64,000 nucleotides of DNA, from NCBI GenBank assembly GCA_963794475.1, contig CAWCDW010000002.1:434001-498000 (forward strand), read 5' to 3'. Origin of the DNA: GAS188 sp963794475. Lineage in GTDB: Bacteria; Pseudomonadota; Alphaproteobacteria; Rhizobiales; Beijerinckiaceae. This document shows, piece after piece, positions 31,974 through 43,572 of the stretch. The notes under the pieces are model-generated. The model was not told where the DNA came from, made no database searches, and saw nothing but the letters and a program-made list of their open reading frames with translations. Both the position numbers and the translations under genes were made by a program. The stretch's first letter is position 1. Each line of letters opens with the position of its first letter.

Positions 31974-33362
31974 ATGACCGCCCATTCCGTTTTGCGTGAA
32001 ATCTGGGATTCGACCAGCGCGCCTGACGACCTCCTCGAGGACGTCGCGCTCTTGGGCTCCGATCCCGTCCTGCCGTCCTCCTTCAAGATCGGCCTTGCCG
32101 CTCAGGCGAGCGTCGCGGCTTCCGCGCTCGCGGCGGCCGATCTCTGGCGCCTCCGATCAGGGCGACGGCAATCGGTCAGCGTCGATCGGCGTCACGCCGC
32201 GGTCGAGTTTCGCAGCGAGCGCTATCTGCGCGTCGACGGTAAGGCGGCGCCCGAGGCTTGGGACAAGATCGCCGGCCTTTATCCTTGCGGCGACGGCGGC
32301 TTCGTGCGCCTCCACACCAATTTTCCCCATCACCGCGAAGGCATCCTCGCCCTTCTCGAATGCGCTCATGACCGCGATGCCGTGACGCAAGCGCTCGAAG
32401 GGTGGAATGCCTTCGCGTTCGAGGAGAAGGCCGCCGAGGCCGGAATGGTGGTCGCGGCCTTGCGTTCCTTCGACGAGTGGGACGCGCATCCGCAAGCGAC
32501 GGCGCTGTCCGGCCTCCCCCTGGTCGCGATGGAGAAGATCGGAGAGGCGAAAGCCGAGCCCCTGCCGCCGGCCGAGCGCCCGCTCTCGGGCGTGCGTGTG
32601 CTCGATCTCACCCGCGTCATCGCTGGCCCGGTGTGCGGACGCACATTGGCGGCCCATGGCGCGGATGTGCTTCTCGTCACCGCGCCCCATCTGCCTTCCA
32701 TCGAGACCTTGGTGATCGACACCGGACGCGGGAAGCGCTCGACGAGGCTCGACCTGCGTGACGAGGCGCAAAGGCGAACGCTGCGAGCGCTGCTCTCGAA
32801 GGCCGACATCCTCGTACAAGGCTATCGTCCCGGCGCGATCGCGGCGCGCGGCTTCGGGCCGCGAGAGGCTGCGACGCTTCGCCCCGGCATCGTTTACGTC
32901 TCGCTTTGCGCCTATGGCCAAAAGGGTCCTTGGTCGCAAAGGCGCGGCTTCGATTCGCTCGTGCAGACGGCCTCGGGCTTCAACGACGGGGAAGCGCGCT
33001 CGGCAGGGAGCGATTTGCCAAAACCCCTTCCCGCCCAGGCGCTCGATCACGCGACAGGCTACCTCATGGCCTTCGGTGCCATGACGGCGCTGGCGCGCCG
33101 GGCGCGGGAGGGCGGAAGCTGGCATGTGCAGCTTTCACTTGCCCGCACCGCGCAATGGCTGCGAAGCCTTGGCCGCCTTGAGAACGGCTTCGCATGCCCC
33201 GATCCGGGCGAGGATGACGTGACGGAATTCCTCGAAGAGAGCCCATCGGGCTTCGGCCGCTTGCGGGCCGTGCGCCACTCGGCCTTGCTGTCGGAAACAC
33301 CCGCTCGATGGGAGAGGCCCGCCGTTCCGCTCGGCAGCGATCCGCCTGTATGGGTCGATTGA
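31974..33362 (+). CDS. CaiB/BaiF-family (class III) CoA-transferase
   Basis: This 462-residue protein belongs to the class III CoA-transferases: the middle part reads GVRVLDLTRVIAGPVCGRTL and ADVLLVTAPHLPS, followed by YVSLCAYGQKGPWSQRRGFD. The N-terminal 200 residues form the extra half that longer members carry. The family moves CoA between carboxylic acids. Substrate is not predictable. The gene is alone between two minus-strand genes and ends before a pair of REP-like hairpins. Confidence 0.8.
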   Translation: MTAHSVLREIWDSTSAPDDLLEDVALLGSDPVLPSSFKIGLAAQASVAASALAAADLWRLRSGRRQSVSVDRRHAAVEFRSERYLRVDGKAAPEAWDKIAGLYPCGDGGFVRLHTNFPHHREGILALLECAHDRDAVTQALEGWNAFAFEEKAAEAGMVVAALRSFDEWDAHPQATALSGLPLVAMEKIGEAKAEPLPPAERPLSGVRVLDLTRVIAGPVCGRTLAAHGADVLLVTAPHLPSIETLVIDTGRGKRSTRLDLRDEAQRRTLRALLSKADILVQGYRPGAIAARGFGPREAATLRPGIVYVSLCAYGQKGPWSQRRGFDSLVQTASGFNDGEARSAGSDLPKPLPAQALDHATGYLMAFGAMTALARRAREGGSWHVQLSLARTAQWLRSLGRLENGFACPDPGEDDVTEFLEESPSGFGRLRAVRHSALLSETPARWERPAVPLGSDPPVWVD

Positions 33363-33392
33363 CTCAGCGTGCTTCCGTGCCTCCAGTCGTCC

Positions 33393-33481
33393 TGCGCGGG
33401 CTTGGCCCGCGCATCCCCAACACGCCTCCGGTGCGATACCCTTAGTCAAGTATGGGCGTGGGTGGCCGTGCCAAGCACGGC
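33393..33481. repeat. Inverted pair of REP-like hairpins
   Basis: Hairpin one has a nine-base stem TGCGCGGGC/GCCCGCGCA and loop TTG (33393-33413). Hairpin two has a seven-base stem GCCGTGC/GCACGGC with loop CAA (33465-33481). The second read backwards has the same centre (GC-TTG-GC), so these form a head-to-head pair typical of Rhizobiales palindromic elements. They lie between convergent genes and may also end transcription. Confidence 0.6.
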
Positions 33482-33546
33482 GTGCGGGATTCGCGCTGGC
33501 GCGTCACGACGAGCTTGCGCCCGCTCCCCCATCGGGTCCCGATCAC

Positions 33547-34320
33547 TCACCCGAGCGTGAGGCCGCCATCGACAGAAAGCGTTGCGCCCGTGATATGGGC
33601 GGCCTCGTCCGAGAGCAGGAAGGCGATGGTTGCAGCGATCTCCTCCGGCAAAGCGAGTCGGCCTTGCGGGTTCGCTTTGGCGAGCTCCGCCCAAGCCGAG
33701 CGCGGCAAGGCGCCGAGCTTGCCTTCATCCTTTCGGGTGAACCCCGGTACCACAACGTTCACAGTCGTCCCCGTGGAGGCAAGTTGGACCGCGAGGCTCT
33801 TCGCCAGGGCCTCAAGCGCCGCCTTGGCGGCGGCGGAAGCCGGGAAAAGCTCGCCCTTGCGAAAGCGATGCGCGACGAAGGAGGACACCACCACCACCCG
33901 GCCGCGCGCCGAGGCCGAGAGGGAGGCGAGCGCAGCATTCGCGATCTCGAGAAAGGCGCCCGGCATAGCGCGTAAGGTGGCCTCGAGGTCGTCCCGCGTC
34001 AGCTCGCCGAAGCCGCGCCGATCGGCAAAACCCGCGTTATGCACGACATGGTCGAGGCGGCCGAAAGAGGCGAGCGCCTTCTCGACCGCCCCAGCGCCGA
34101 TCCCCGAGGCAGCGAGATCACCGAGCACGGTTTCGACGCGTGCGCCCTGCTCCCGGCAAGCCTGGGCGACCGAATGAAGCCTCGCGCGTCCCGCATCGTC
34201 CTTGCCGCGGCTGTGCAACAAGAGCGCGGCATCGGAGGAGGCGAGGCGCCGCGCCAGCGCGGCTCCGATGCCGCTGCCGGCGCCGGTGATGAGCACGACA
34301 CGGCCTGTCGCTTCGCTCAT
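33547..34320 (-). CDS. Atypical short-chain dehydrogenase lacking the catalytic Tyr
   Basis: This 257-residue SDR has the Rossmann motif TGAGSGIGAALA and the structural HNAG (normally NNAG). The catalytic YxxxK motif is SAAAK here, with Ser162 in place of Tyr and Lys166 kept, and Ser146/Ser147 on the preceding strand. Loss of the Tyr normally means loss of ordinary dehydrogenase activity, so it may bind NAD(H) without usual chemistry or use another residue. It lies 30 bases after a normal SDR in the same operon with a branched-chain aminotransferase. Confidence 0.8.
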   Translation of the reverse strand: MSEATGRVVLITGAGSGIGAALARRLASSDAALLLHSRGKDDAGRARLHSVAQACREQGARVETVLGDLAASGIGAGAVEKALASFGRLDHVVHNAGFADRRGFGELTRDDLEATLRAMPGAFLEIANAALASLSASARGRVVVVSSFVAHRFRKGELFPASAAAKAALEALAKSLAVQLASTGTTVNVVVPGFTRKDEGKLGALPRSAWAELAKANPQGRLALPEEIAATIAFLLSDEAAHITGATLSVDGGLTLG

Positions 34321-34350
34321 CCGATCATCGATCGGCTCATTGAGCGTCCC

Positions 34351-35112
34351 TCAATAGACGCCGGCGCCGCCATTGATCTGGATCGTCTCACCCGTGATGA
34401 AGGAGGAACGATCCGAGGCGAGATAGACGACCGCTTCCGCCACGTCCTCCGGCGTCCCCTCGCGAGCGAGCGGTGTTCCGGCAACCGCGCTCGCACGCCC
34501 TTGCGGCGTGTTGAATTGCTCGTGGAAGCGCGTCTCGCCGATGAGGCCCGGCGCCACCCCATTCACCCTGATCCCGAGCGGGCCGACCTCGCGCGCAAGC
34601 CCGCGCGTGTAGGTCACGATCGCGCCTTTCGCGGCCGCGTAATGGCTCGCGCCGGGACCGCCCCCCGTGAAGGCCGCGAGCGACGACATGGTCACGATCG
34701 CGCCGCGCTTGCGCTTTTCCATGCGCTTGAGCACCGCCTGGCAAGCAAGAAAGGTCGAGGTGACATTGATCGCGAAAACCTGGTTCCACAGATCGAGCGT
34801 CGCCTCGACCGAGCGCACCCGCTTCAAGATGCCGCCGGCATTGGTGAAAAGGATATCGATCGGGCCGAGCTTGTCTTCCGTCTCGGCGATCACGCGCTCG
34901 ACGGTCTCCGCATCCGTCATATCGGCCTTGAGCGCGAGCGCGCGGCGCCCCAGCTTCTCGATCTCGGCGAGTGCCGTGCGGGCCTCGTCGGCGGCGGTGA
35001 AATAGGTGAAGGCGACATCGGCGCCGGCGCGCGCAAGCGCAAGCGACGAGGCGCGTCCGATGCCGGACGCGCCCCCGGTGACGAGCGCGATGCGGTTGGT
35101 AAGCTCTGCCAT
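34351..35112 (-). CDS. Short-chain dehydrogenase/reductase (FabG-like)
   Basis: This 253-residue classical SDR has the coenzyme motif TGGASGIG, the NAG segment TNAGG and the catalytic YAAAK preceded by MSSLAAF. The tail (GETIQINGGAGVY) is the usual FabG-like end. It reduces or oxidises a hydroxyacyl or sugar-like substrate, unknown here. It starts one base after the aminotransferase stop and is followed closely by the atypical SDR, so the three are one operon. Confidence 0.85.
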   Translation of the reverse strand: MAELTNRIALVTGGASGIGRASSLALARAGADVAFTYFTAADEARTALAEIEKLGRRALALKADMTDAETVERVIAETEDKLGPIDILFTNAGGILKRVRSVEATLDLWNQVFAINVTSTFLACQAVLKRMEKRKRGAIVTMSSLAAFTGGGPGASHYAAAKGAIVTYTRGLAREVGPLGIRVNGVAPGLIGETRFHEQFNTPQGRASAVAGTPLAREGTPEDVAEAVVYLASDRSSFITGETIQINGGAGVY

Positions 35113-35113
35113 C

Positions 35114-35983
35114 TTACGCGGCCGCCTTCAGACGGGAATGGGCGAAATCCCAATAGAGCTCCCGCGCCCGGCGAAAGAAGGGGCCGGGCTGCAGGTCGCG
35201 CGCGTCGATCTTGACCACAGGCTGCACCTTGCCGAAATTGCCGGAGGTGAAGATCTCGTCCGCCTTCTCGAAATCGCGATAGACGAGCGTCGTTTCAAGG
35301 ACCGTCACGCCCGCCTGGCGCAAGAGCTTGATCACGCGCTGGCGCGTGATGCCGTTGAGGAAGGTGCCGTTCGCCGCGGGAGTCATCACCACGCCGTCCC
35401 TGGCCATGAAGATGTTCGAGGTCGCCGTCTCGGCGATATTGCCGAGGAGGTCGGGAACGAGAGCATTGGTGAAGCCGCGGCTCTTGGCCTCAAGCAGCGC
35501 CCGCGCGTTGTTAGGATAAAGCGCGCCGGTCTTCACATCGGTCGGCATCGATTCCAGGGTCGGGCGCCGGAAAGGCGAGAGCGTGATCGCGGCGCCGACC
35601 GGTTGCGGCAAAGGCGCTTCGAAGAGATGCAGGCAGAAAGCGGTGGAATCCGGATCGGGCGCGACCTGCGAGAAGCCCGAGCCTTCCGCCCAATACATCG
35701 GCTTGACGTAAAGCTCGGCATTCGGCCCGAACTTTTTCGCCCCTTCGCGCGCGAGCTCGACGATCGCTTCCGAGGTCATCGTCGGCTTCAGAAAAAGTCG
35801 CTGAGCGGACTGGTTGAGCCTTTCGCAATGGCGGTCGATATCGGGCAGCACGCCCTCGAAAGCCCGAGCACCATCGAAGACCGAGGACGCGAGCCAGAAG
35901 GCATGATGATGCGGGCCCATCAGATTAATCGGGCCGTCATGCCATTCGCCCTTGTAAAAAATGCGCATGTTCGGCTCAGGCAT
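35114..35983 (-). CDS. Branched-chain amino acid aminotransferase-like PLP enzyme (class IV)
   Basis: This 289-residue enzyme is a class IV aminotransferase, with the PLP lysine in VKTGALYPNNA (Lys151), the GNIAETATSNIFM strand and NGITRQRVI, all as in IlvE-type enzymes. It moves amino groups between branched-chain amino acids and 2-oxoglutarate, though D-amino acid and other class IV activities are possible. The start at 35983 has a GGAGAAACG site. It heads an operon with two SDR genes, an unusual pairing that points to a specialised amino-acid pathway rather than general IlvE duty. Confidence 0.85.
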   Translation of the reverse strand: MPEPNMRIFYKGEWHDGPINLMGPHHHAFWLASSVFDGARAFEGVLPDIDRHCERLNQSAQRLFLKPTMTSEAIVELAREGAKKFGPNAELYVKPMYWAEGSGFSQVAPDPDSTAFCLHLFEAPLPQPVGAAITLSPFRRPTLESMPTDVKTGALYPNNARALLEAKSRGFTNALVPDLLGNIAETATSNIFMARDGVVMTPAANGTFLNGITRQRVIKLLRQAGVTVLETTLVYRDFEKADEIFTSGNFGKVQPVVKIDARDLQPGPFFRRARELYWDFAHSRLKAAA

Positions 35984-36259
35984 GGCGTTTCTCCATTGTG
36001 TGGTGCGACGGCAATTGGCGCCGGTTTTCCGCCAATAACCCCGACATTGGGCGCATTGGCAAGCCCGACGCGGCGCAGAGCTGCCTTGTGCCGAGGTCGA
36101 AAGGCTTCGCGACGGCCCCGAAGCTCCGCGTTTCCCCGCATTGTTTGCATAACACTTCGGCCGCTTATAGATTGTGGCCAAGAAGTGATCGATTGAGTGC
36201 GATTCGCCGCTCGCGCGCGGGCGGCGGCCACAACAACAAACGATCCGACGGGGAGCGAC

Positions 36260-36430
36260 ATGAAATACGTGCTATTGCTGGTTCCCTGCGTGCTCTGCCT
36301 GTGCACGCCCCTCTACAACACCATCGAGCCGCGCCTTGCCGGCTTCCCTTTCTTTTATTGGTCGCTCCTTCTCCTGGTGCCGGTCTCGGCGCTCTTCATC
36401 CTGGCCGCCTATAAGGGAGAAGCGCGGTGA
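36260..36430 (+). CDS. DUF3311 small membrane protein
   Basis: This 56-residue protein has two membrane segments and ends with a short basic tail (AAYKGEAR). The Pro-Leu-Tyr-Asn (CTPLYNTIEPRLAGFPFFYW) region is the usual DUF3311 feature. Such proteins sit next to sodium/solute symporters and probably act as small partner subunits, like YhdT with PanF. Its stop overlaps the symporter start as ATGA. The start at 36260 is preceded by GGGAG. Confidence 0.85.
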   Translation: MKYVLLLVPCVLCLCTPLYNTIEPRLAGFPFFYWSLLLLVPVSALFILAAYKGEAR

Positions 36431-37971
36431 TCGAGAACCTCAACTGGCCGGCGACCCTCGTCTTCGTCTTCTTTTTCGCCGTGGTCACGGTGATGGGCTT
36501 CATGGCCTCGCGCTGGAAGGCCGGCCCTCTCGATGTGCTCCATGAATGGGGGCTCGGCGGACGCCGCTTCGGGGCCTGGATCACCTGGTTCCTGCTCGGA
36601 GGGGACCTCTATACCGCCTATACGGTGATCGCGGTGCCGGCTCTTATCTACGCGATCGGCGCTTACGGCTTCTTCGCTGTGCCTTACACCATCCTGATCT
36701 ATCCTCTGCTCTTTGTCGCCTTCCCGCGGCTTTGGGCGGTGGCGCATCGGCACGAGTACATCACGGCGGGCGACTTCATCCTCGGCCGCTACGGCGACAG
36801 ATGGCTTGCGCTCGCCATCTGTGCCACGGGCATCGTCGCGACGATGCCTTACATCGCCTTGCAGCTTGTCGGCATGGAGCGCGTGATCCAGGCGCTCGGC
36901 TTCCATGGCGAGGGCATCTTCTCGCATTTGCCGCTGACGATCGCCTTCGTCATCCTGGCGCTCTACACCTATTCGAGCGGTTTGCGCGCCCCGGCCATGA
37001 TCGCTTTCGTCAAGGACACGATGATCTACATCTTCGTGATCGCGGCGGTCGTCTATGTTCCGACGCAGCTTGGCGGGTATGGCGCCATCTTCGACGCCGC
37101 GGGTGCCGCGCTCGACAAGAAGGTCGCGGCTTCGGGCGGGAAGATCGCGGCGGGCATCATCCTGAAGCCTGCCCAGGTGATGCCCTTCATCACGCTGGCC
37201 ATCGGCTCGGCCATGGCCTTGTTCCTCTACCCGCATTCGATGACGGGCATTCTCGCGGCCTCGAGCGGCAAGGCGATCAGGCGCAACGCCATCGCGCTCC
37301 CCGCCTACTCGCTCGTTCTCGGCCTCATCGCGCTGATGGGCTATATGGCGCATGCGGCCGGCATCCAGGTGGCGAACCCGCAGGACGCCGTGCCGCAGCT
37401 CTTCTTGAAGATGTTCCCCTCCTGGTTCGCCGGTTTCACCTTTGCGGCCATCGCCATCGGCGCGCTCGTGCCCGCGGCGGTGATGTCGATCGGCGCGGCG
37501 AACACCTTCACGCGCAACTTCTGGAAACCCTTCGTCGAACCGAATCTGACACCGGCGAAGGAAGCCGGACTCGCGAAGATCGTCTCGCTCATCGTCAAGC
37601 TCGGCGCCTTGCTCATTCTGTTCGTGATGCCGACGCAATTCGCCATCGATTTGCAGCTTCTCGGCGGCGTGTGGATGATCCAGATTTTCCCGGCGCTGAT
37701 CTTCGGCCTCTATACGCGCTGGTTTACGGGGCCTGCCTTGCTCGTGGGCTGGGCCGTCGGCACTGTTCTCGGGACATGGCTTTCCTGGGGCGCGACCAAT
37801 TGGACGCCAGCCAGCAACTTCTTCGGCTGGCTCAGCTTCAACAGCTATAATGGTCTCAGCTCAGTGCTCGTGAATATCGCCGTCGCCGCCATCTTGTCTC
37901 CCATCTTGCGCGGCAGCGCGGTGGATCAGACGACCGAAGCTGATTATCAAGACCGGCGCGTGCCGGCCTGA
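36427..37971 (+). CDS. Sodium:solute symporter (SSS family)
   Basis: This 514-residue protein has about thirteen predicted membrane helices and the SSS family core: WGLGGRRFGAWITWFLLGGD near the N-terminus, AHRHEYITAGDFILGRYGD and the AIAIGALVPAAVMSIGAANT helix. It imports a small organic solute with sodium. The partner DUF3311 protein overlaps its start. Relatives carry carboxylates, amino acids or pantothenate; the substrate here is open. It stops 20 bases before a strong hairpin. Confidence 0.87.
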   Translation: MIENLNWPATLVFVFFFAVVTVMGFMASRWKAGPLDVLHEWGLGGRRFGAWITWFLLGGDLYTAYTVIAVPALIYAIGAYGFFAVPYTILIYPLLFVAFPRLWAVAHRHEYITAGDFILGRYGDRWLALAICATGIVATMPYIALQLVGMERVIQALGFHGEGIFSHLPLTIAFVILALYTYSSGLRAPAMIAFVKDTMIYIFVIAAVVYVPTQLGGYGAIFDAAGAALDKKVAASGGKIAAGIILKPAQVMPFITLAIGSAMALFLYPHSMTGILAASSGKAIRRNAIALPAYSLVLGLIALMGYMAHAAGIQVANPQDAVPQLFLKMFPSWFAGFTFAAIAIGALVPAAVMSIGAANTFTRNFWKPFVEPNLTPAKEAGLAKIVSLIVKLGALLILFVMPTQFAIDLQLLGGVWMIQIFPALIFGLYTRWFTGPALLVGWAVGTVLGTWLSWGATNWTPASNFFGWLSFNSYNGLSSVLVNIAVAAILSPILRGSAVDQTTEADYQDRRVPA

Positions 37972-37990
37972 GCCGCGCCTTCTTCTCGAA

Positions 37991-38020
37991 GCGGCGGCCG
38001 GGGGACGCTCCGGCCGCCGC
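37991..38020 (+). terminator. Strong hairpin after the symporter gene
   Basis: An 11-base GC stem (GCGGCGGCCGG with CCGGCCGCCGC) with an eight-base loop follows the symporter stop by 19 bases. The following CGTTTCG is not a proper T-run, so it is probably a terminator of reduced strength. Confidence 0.55.
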
Positions 38021-38101
38021 CGTTTCGGGCCAAGCCCGGTTAGGGCGACATTGGGCGATCGGCTCGAGCCGTCCGACCGGCATCGCAGCTTGGAGAGCGT
38101 G

Positions 38102-38887
38102 ATGAAACTCGATCCTTCCATTTCCGCCGTCGTCACCGGCGGGGCCTCCGGCCTCGGCGAGGCGACGGCGCGAAGGCTCGCCGGTCAGGGGGTGAAGGTT
38201 GCGCTCCTCGACATGAATCGCGAGCGCGGCGAGAAGGTCGCCATCGAAATCAAGGGGCTGTTTGCCGCTTGCGACGTGACGCAGGACGCCTCGGTCGACG
38301 AAGCGCTGACGAAGGCGCGCGCGGCCCATGGCGTCGAACGCATCCTGGTCAATTGCGCCGGCATCGCCGCCGGCAAACGCGTCGTCGCCAAGAAGCGCGA
38401 CACCGGCGAGCTCATCGCGCATGATCTTGCAAGTTTCGCCAAGGTCGTCGAAATCAACCTCATCGGCACCTTCCGCATGATCGCGAAGAGTGCGGTCGCC
38501 ATGGCGGGCCTTGAGCCCGTCACCGAGGATGGCGGGCGCGGCGTCATCGTGTCGACCGCCTCCGTCGCCGCGCAGGATGGGCAGATCGGGCAAGCCGCCT
38601 ATTCGGCCTCGAAGGGCGGCGTGCTCGGCATGACCTTGCCGATCGCGCGCGACCTTGCCCAATACGGCATCCGCGTCATGACCATCCTGCCCGGGATTTT
38701 CTACACGCCGATGATGGATCAGATCACCGAGGAGTTTCGCAAATCGCTCGAGGCCTCCGTCCCCTTTCCCTCGCAACTCGGCAAGCCCGACGAATACGCG
38801 CGGCTCGTCGAGGCGATCATCGACAACGACATGCTCAACGGCGAAGCGATCCGGCTCGACGGCGCCATCCGCATGGCACCTCGGTAG
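38102..38887 (+). CDS. Short-chain dehydrogenase (3-hydroxyacyl-CoA dehydrogenase type 2-like)
   Basis: This 261-residue SDR has TGGASGLGEAT, NCAGIA, and the YSASK active-site motif. It shows the type-2 3-hydroxyacyl-CoA dehydrogenase pattern: KRDTGELIAHDLASFAKV and LPGIFYTPMM. Such enzymes act in beta-oxidation of branched or steroid-like acyl-CoAs. The ATG at 38102 starts the protein; an earlier ATG at 38051 adds an unrelated 17-residue segment. The second SDR follows nine bases later, so the two form an operon. Confidence 0.82.
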   Translation: MKLDPSISAVVTGGASGLGEATARRLAGQGVKVALLDMNRERGEKVAIEIKGLFAACDVTQDASVDEALTKARAAHGVERILVNCAGIAAGKRVVAKKRDTGELIAHDLASFAKVVEINLIGTFRMIAKSAVAMAGLEPVTEDGGRGVIVSTASVAAQDGQIGQAAYSASKGGVLGMTLPIARDLAQYGIRVMTILPGIFYTPMMDQITEEFRKSLEASVPFPSQLGKPDEYARLVEAIIDNDMLNGEAIRLDGAIRMAPR

Positions 38888-38896
38888 AGACGCGCC

Positions 38897-39643
38897 ATGG
38901 AAAAGCTCCTGCTCGTCACCGGCGGCTCGCGCGGCATCGGAGCCGCGATTTGCCGTCTCGCCGCCAAGGAAGGATACGCGATCGCGCTCAACTATCGGCG
39001 CGATGAGGAGGCAGCCGAGCGCGTCGCGCGAGAATGCCGCGCCGGCGGCACGTCATGCGAGATTTTCCAAGGCGACATGTCGCTCGAAGCGGACATCGAG
39101 CGCGTCTTTGCAAGCATCGACAAGAAGCTCGGACGCCTGACGCATCTCGTCAACAATGCGGGCATCACGGGCACCTCGAGCCCGATCGACAAAGCGGCGC
39201 CGCAAACGATCCGCGCCGTCATCGATCTCAATGTGACGGGCGCGATCCTCGTTGCGCGGGCCGCCGTGCAGCGCATGGCCAAGCGCAACGGTGGGGATGG
39301 CGGCGCGATTGTCAACATCTCCTCCGCGGCGGCGGGCCTCGGCAGCCCCGGCGAATATATCTGGTACGCCGCCTCGAAGGGGGCGATCGATTCCCTGACC
39401 CTTGGGCTCGCGAAGGAGTTTGCGCTCGACGGCGTAAGGGTCAATGCGGTGTCGCCGGGCATGGTCGATACCGAAATCCATGCGTCGGGCGGCGATCCGG
39501 GACGGGTCGAACGGATCACACCTTTCATTCCGATGCGCCGTGTCGGAAAGGCCGAGGAGGTCGCGACCGCGGTCCTTTACCTCCTTTCCGAAAACGCATC
39601 CTACGTGACGGGCGCCAATCTGCGCGTCGCAGGCGGGCGCTGA
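38897..39643 (+). CDS. Short-chain dehydrogenase (FabG/glucose-dehydrogenase-like)
   Basis: This 248-residue classical SDR has TGGSRGIGAAICRL, NNAGITG, an INISSAA strand and catalytic YAASK. The VNAVSPGMVDTEIH segment and the closing TGANLRVAGG are typical. The substrate is unknown. It is co-transcribed with the acyl-CoA dehydrogenase-type SDR ahead of it. Confidence 0.85.
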   Translation: MEKLLLVTGGSRGIGAAICRLAAKEGYAIALNYRRDEEAAERVARECRAGGTSCEIFQGDMSLEADIERVFASIDKKLGRLTHLVNNAGITGTSSPIDKAAPQTIRAVIDLNVTGAILVARAAVQRMAKRNGGDGGAIVNISSAAAGLGSPGEYIWYAASKGAIDSLTLGLAKEFALDGVRVNAVSPGMVDTEIHASGGDPGRVERITPFIPMRRVGKAEEVATAVLYLLSENASYVTGANLRVAGGR

Positions 39644-39829
39644 CGCTCGTCTGGCGGCTTCATGTCGGGCTTGTGTTGCATTTCGCACGCACCGGAGCCG
39701 CATTCTGACGTTTCAGAGCCGTGCCGGGTGCCTTTCGCGCAATCTTGACACAAAGCCGCCTCAATTCAACTCACCCTCACAGGGAGACGGAGCTTTGATT
39801 CGCGCGCCTTTGAGCGCGCAGGAGATAAT

Positions 39830-40564
39830 ATGCGCGGCGATATCACCAGACGCTTTTTCGCCTTGAGCCTTCCCGTCGCGGTCGGAGGCTGTGTCGTAAG
39901 CAAGCCCACATCCCCGCCCACCGTGCAATCGGTTCCGACCAACCCCGTCACCGTCGCCCCGCTCAACCCGCCTCCCCTTCCGCCAGAGAGCAAGCTCGAT
40001 TCCGCCCCGGACCCGAGCGACACCTCAACTTACGCCGCGATCACGACCGAGCCCTTTCCCGTGCCGGCGATCGATCTCAAGCGGATCAATGCCGCGTACC
40101 TGCGCCGCACAGTGAACTATGCGAGCGCTGAAGCGCCGGGAACCGTGATCATCGACCCCGCCAAGCGCTATCTCTACTACATCCTCGGCGGAGGGCGCGC
40201 GGTTCGCTACGGCGTCGGCGTGGGCCGGGAAGGCTTCGGCTGGAATGGTGAAGCCTATATCCGCTCGAAGCAGGAATGGCCGAAGTGGTTTCCGCCCCCC
40301 GAAATGCGTGAGCGCCAGCCGGAACTCGCCAAATACGCGCCGCCGAACGGCATGGCGGGCGGCCCGGGCAATCCGCTCGGCGCGCGTGCGATGTATCTCT
40401 GGCAAGGCAACCAGGACACTTATTACCGGATGCACGGGACGGTCGAGCCATGGACGATCGGCTCGCGCGTGTCTTCCGGTTGCATCCGCCTCATCAACCA
40501 GGACGCGATTGACCTCTACAATCGCACAGCGCTCAACGCCAAGGTGATCGTGCTCGCGGGGTGA
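39830..40564 (+). CDS. L,D-transpeptidase (YkuD domain) lipoprotein
   Basis: This 244-residue protein begins with a twin-arginine-like signal (ITRRFFALSLPVAVGGC) ending in a lipobox with Cys21, so it is probably membrane-anchored. A Pro-rich linker follows (about residues 25-65). The YkuD catalytic domain holds His202 in HGTVEP and Cys218 in SSGCIRL, the nucleophile. These enzymes form 3-3 crosslinks in peptidoglycan or attach proteins to it in the periplasm. The gene is single. Confidence 0.9.
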   Translation: MRGDITRRFFALSLPVAVGGCVVSKPTSPPTVQSVPTNPVTVAPLNPPPLPPESKLDSAPDPSDTSTYAAITTEPFPVPAIDLKRINAAYLRRTVNYASAEAPGTVIIDPAKRYLYYILGGGRAVRYGVGVGREGFGWNGEAYIRSKQEWPKWFPPPEMRERQPELAKYAPPNGMAGGPGNPLGARAMYLWQGNQDTYYRMHGTVEPWTIGSRVSSGCIRLINQDAIDLYNRTALNAKVIVLAG

Positions 40565-40786
40565 GCCGACGAAGGCAACGCTTGAAACCCCTTCGCTTTC
40601 AGCCTTCCCTGCTCCTGACGGGCTTCGGCTGCCCCCCTTCGTTCGACGTGCGTGGGCGGCGCTCGGCCGCTCCGCGCTTTTGTCCGCGCGCGCCTCATCC
40701 AGGCGTTTTTCCGACCGGCGCCTCACCGATCCTTGGTGACTGGGACCTCCCGTAAACGCTCGAGCGCGATCGCGCCAATCCTCGCT

Positions 40787-40814
40787 CTTGTTCTGCCGTT
40801 GCGTCGCACCACAT
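40787..40814 (+). promoter_or_regulatory. Candidate RpoH (heat-shock) promoter for clpB
   Basis: CTTGTT at 40787-40792 and CCACAT at 40809-40814, spaced by 16 bases, resemble the alphaproteobacterial RpoH consensus (CTTGAA and CCATNT). It is 62 bases upstream of the clpB ATG, and clpB is a usual RpoH target. The 312 bases between the transpeptidase gene and clpB hold no gene. Confidence 0.5.
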
Positions 40815-40876
40815 TTGGGAAAGCGGTGCTGATCGTGTTCAGCCGAAGCTTTCGGCGCCGGCTGAAAGGGTCCGAT

Positions 40877-43534
<2,658 letters not shown>

Positions 43535-43547
43535 CGAGCGATTACGG

Positions 43548-43569
43548 GGGCCCGGCTTCAGCCGGACCC
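43548..43569. terminator. Two-way hairpin between clpB and pdhC
   Basis: GGGCCCGGCT and AGCCGGACCC form a ten-base stem with one mismatch and a two-base TC loop, between the convergent clpB and pdhC. The T-run is poor on both strands. Confidence 0.55.
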
Positions 43570-43572
43570 TTG

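Noticed and set aside
36409..37850. Long open frames on both strands over the symporter gene
   Set aside because: The frame with membrane helices and SSS motifs is the real one; the other two are shadows.
37991..38020. Hairpin with ACG in its loop as another guanidine-II element
   Set aside because: The loop is eight bases, single, and follows a gene end, so it is a terminator-like hairpin.
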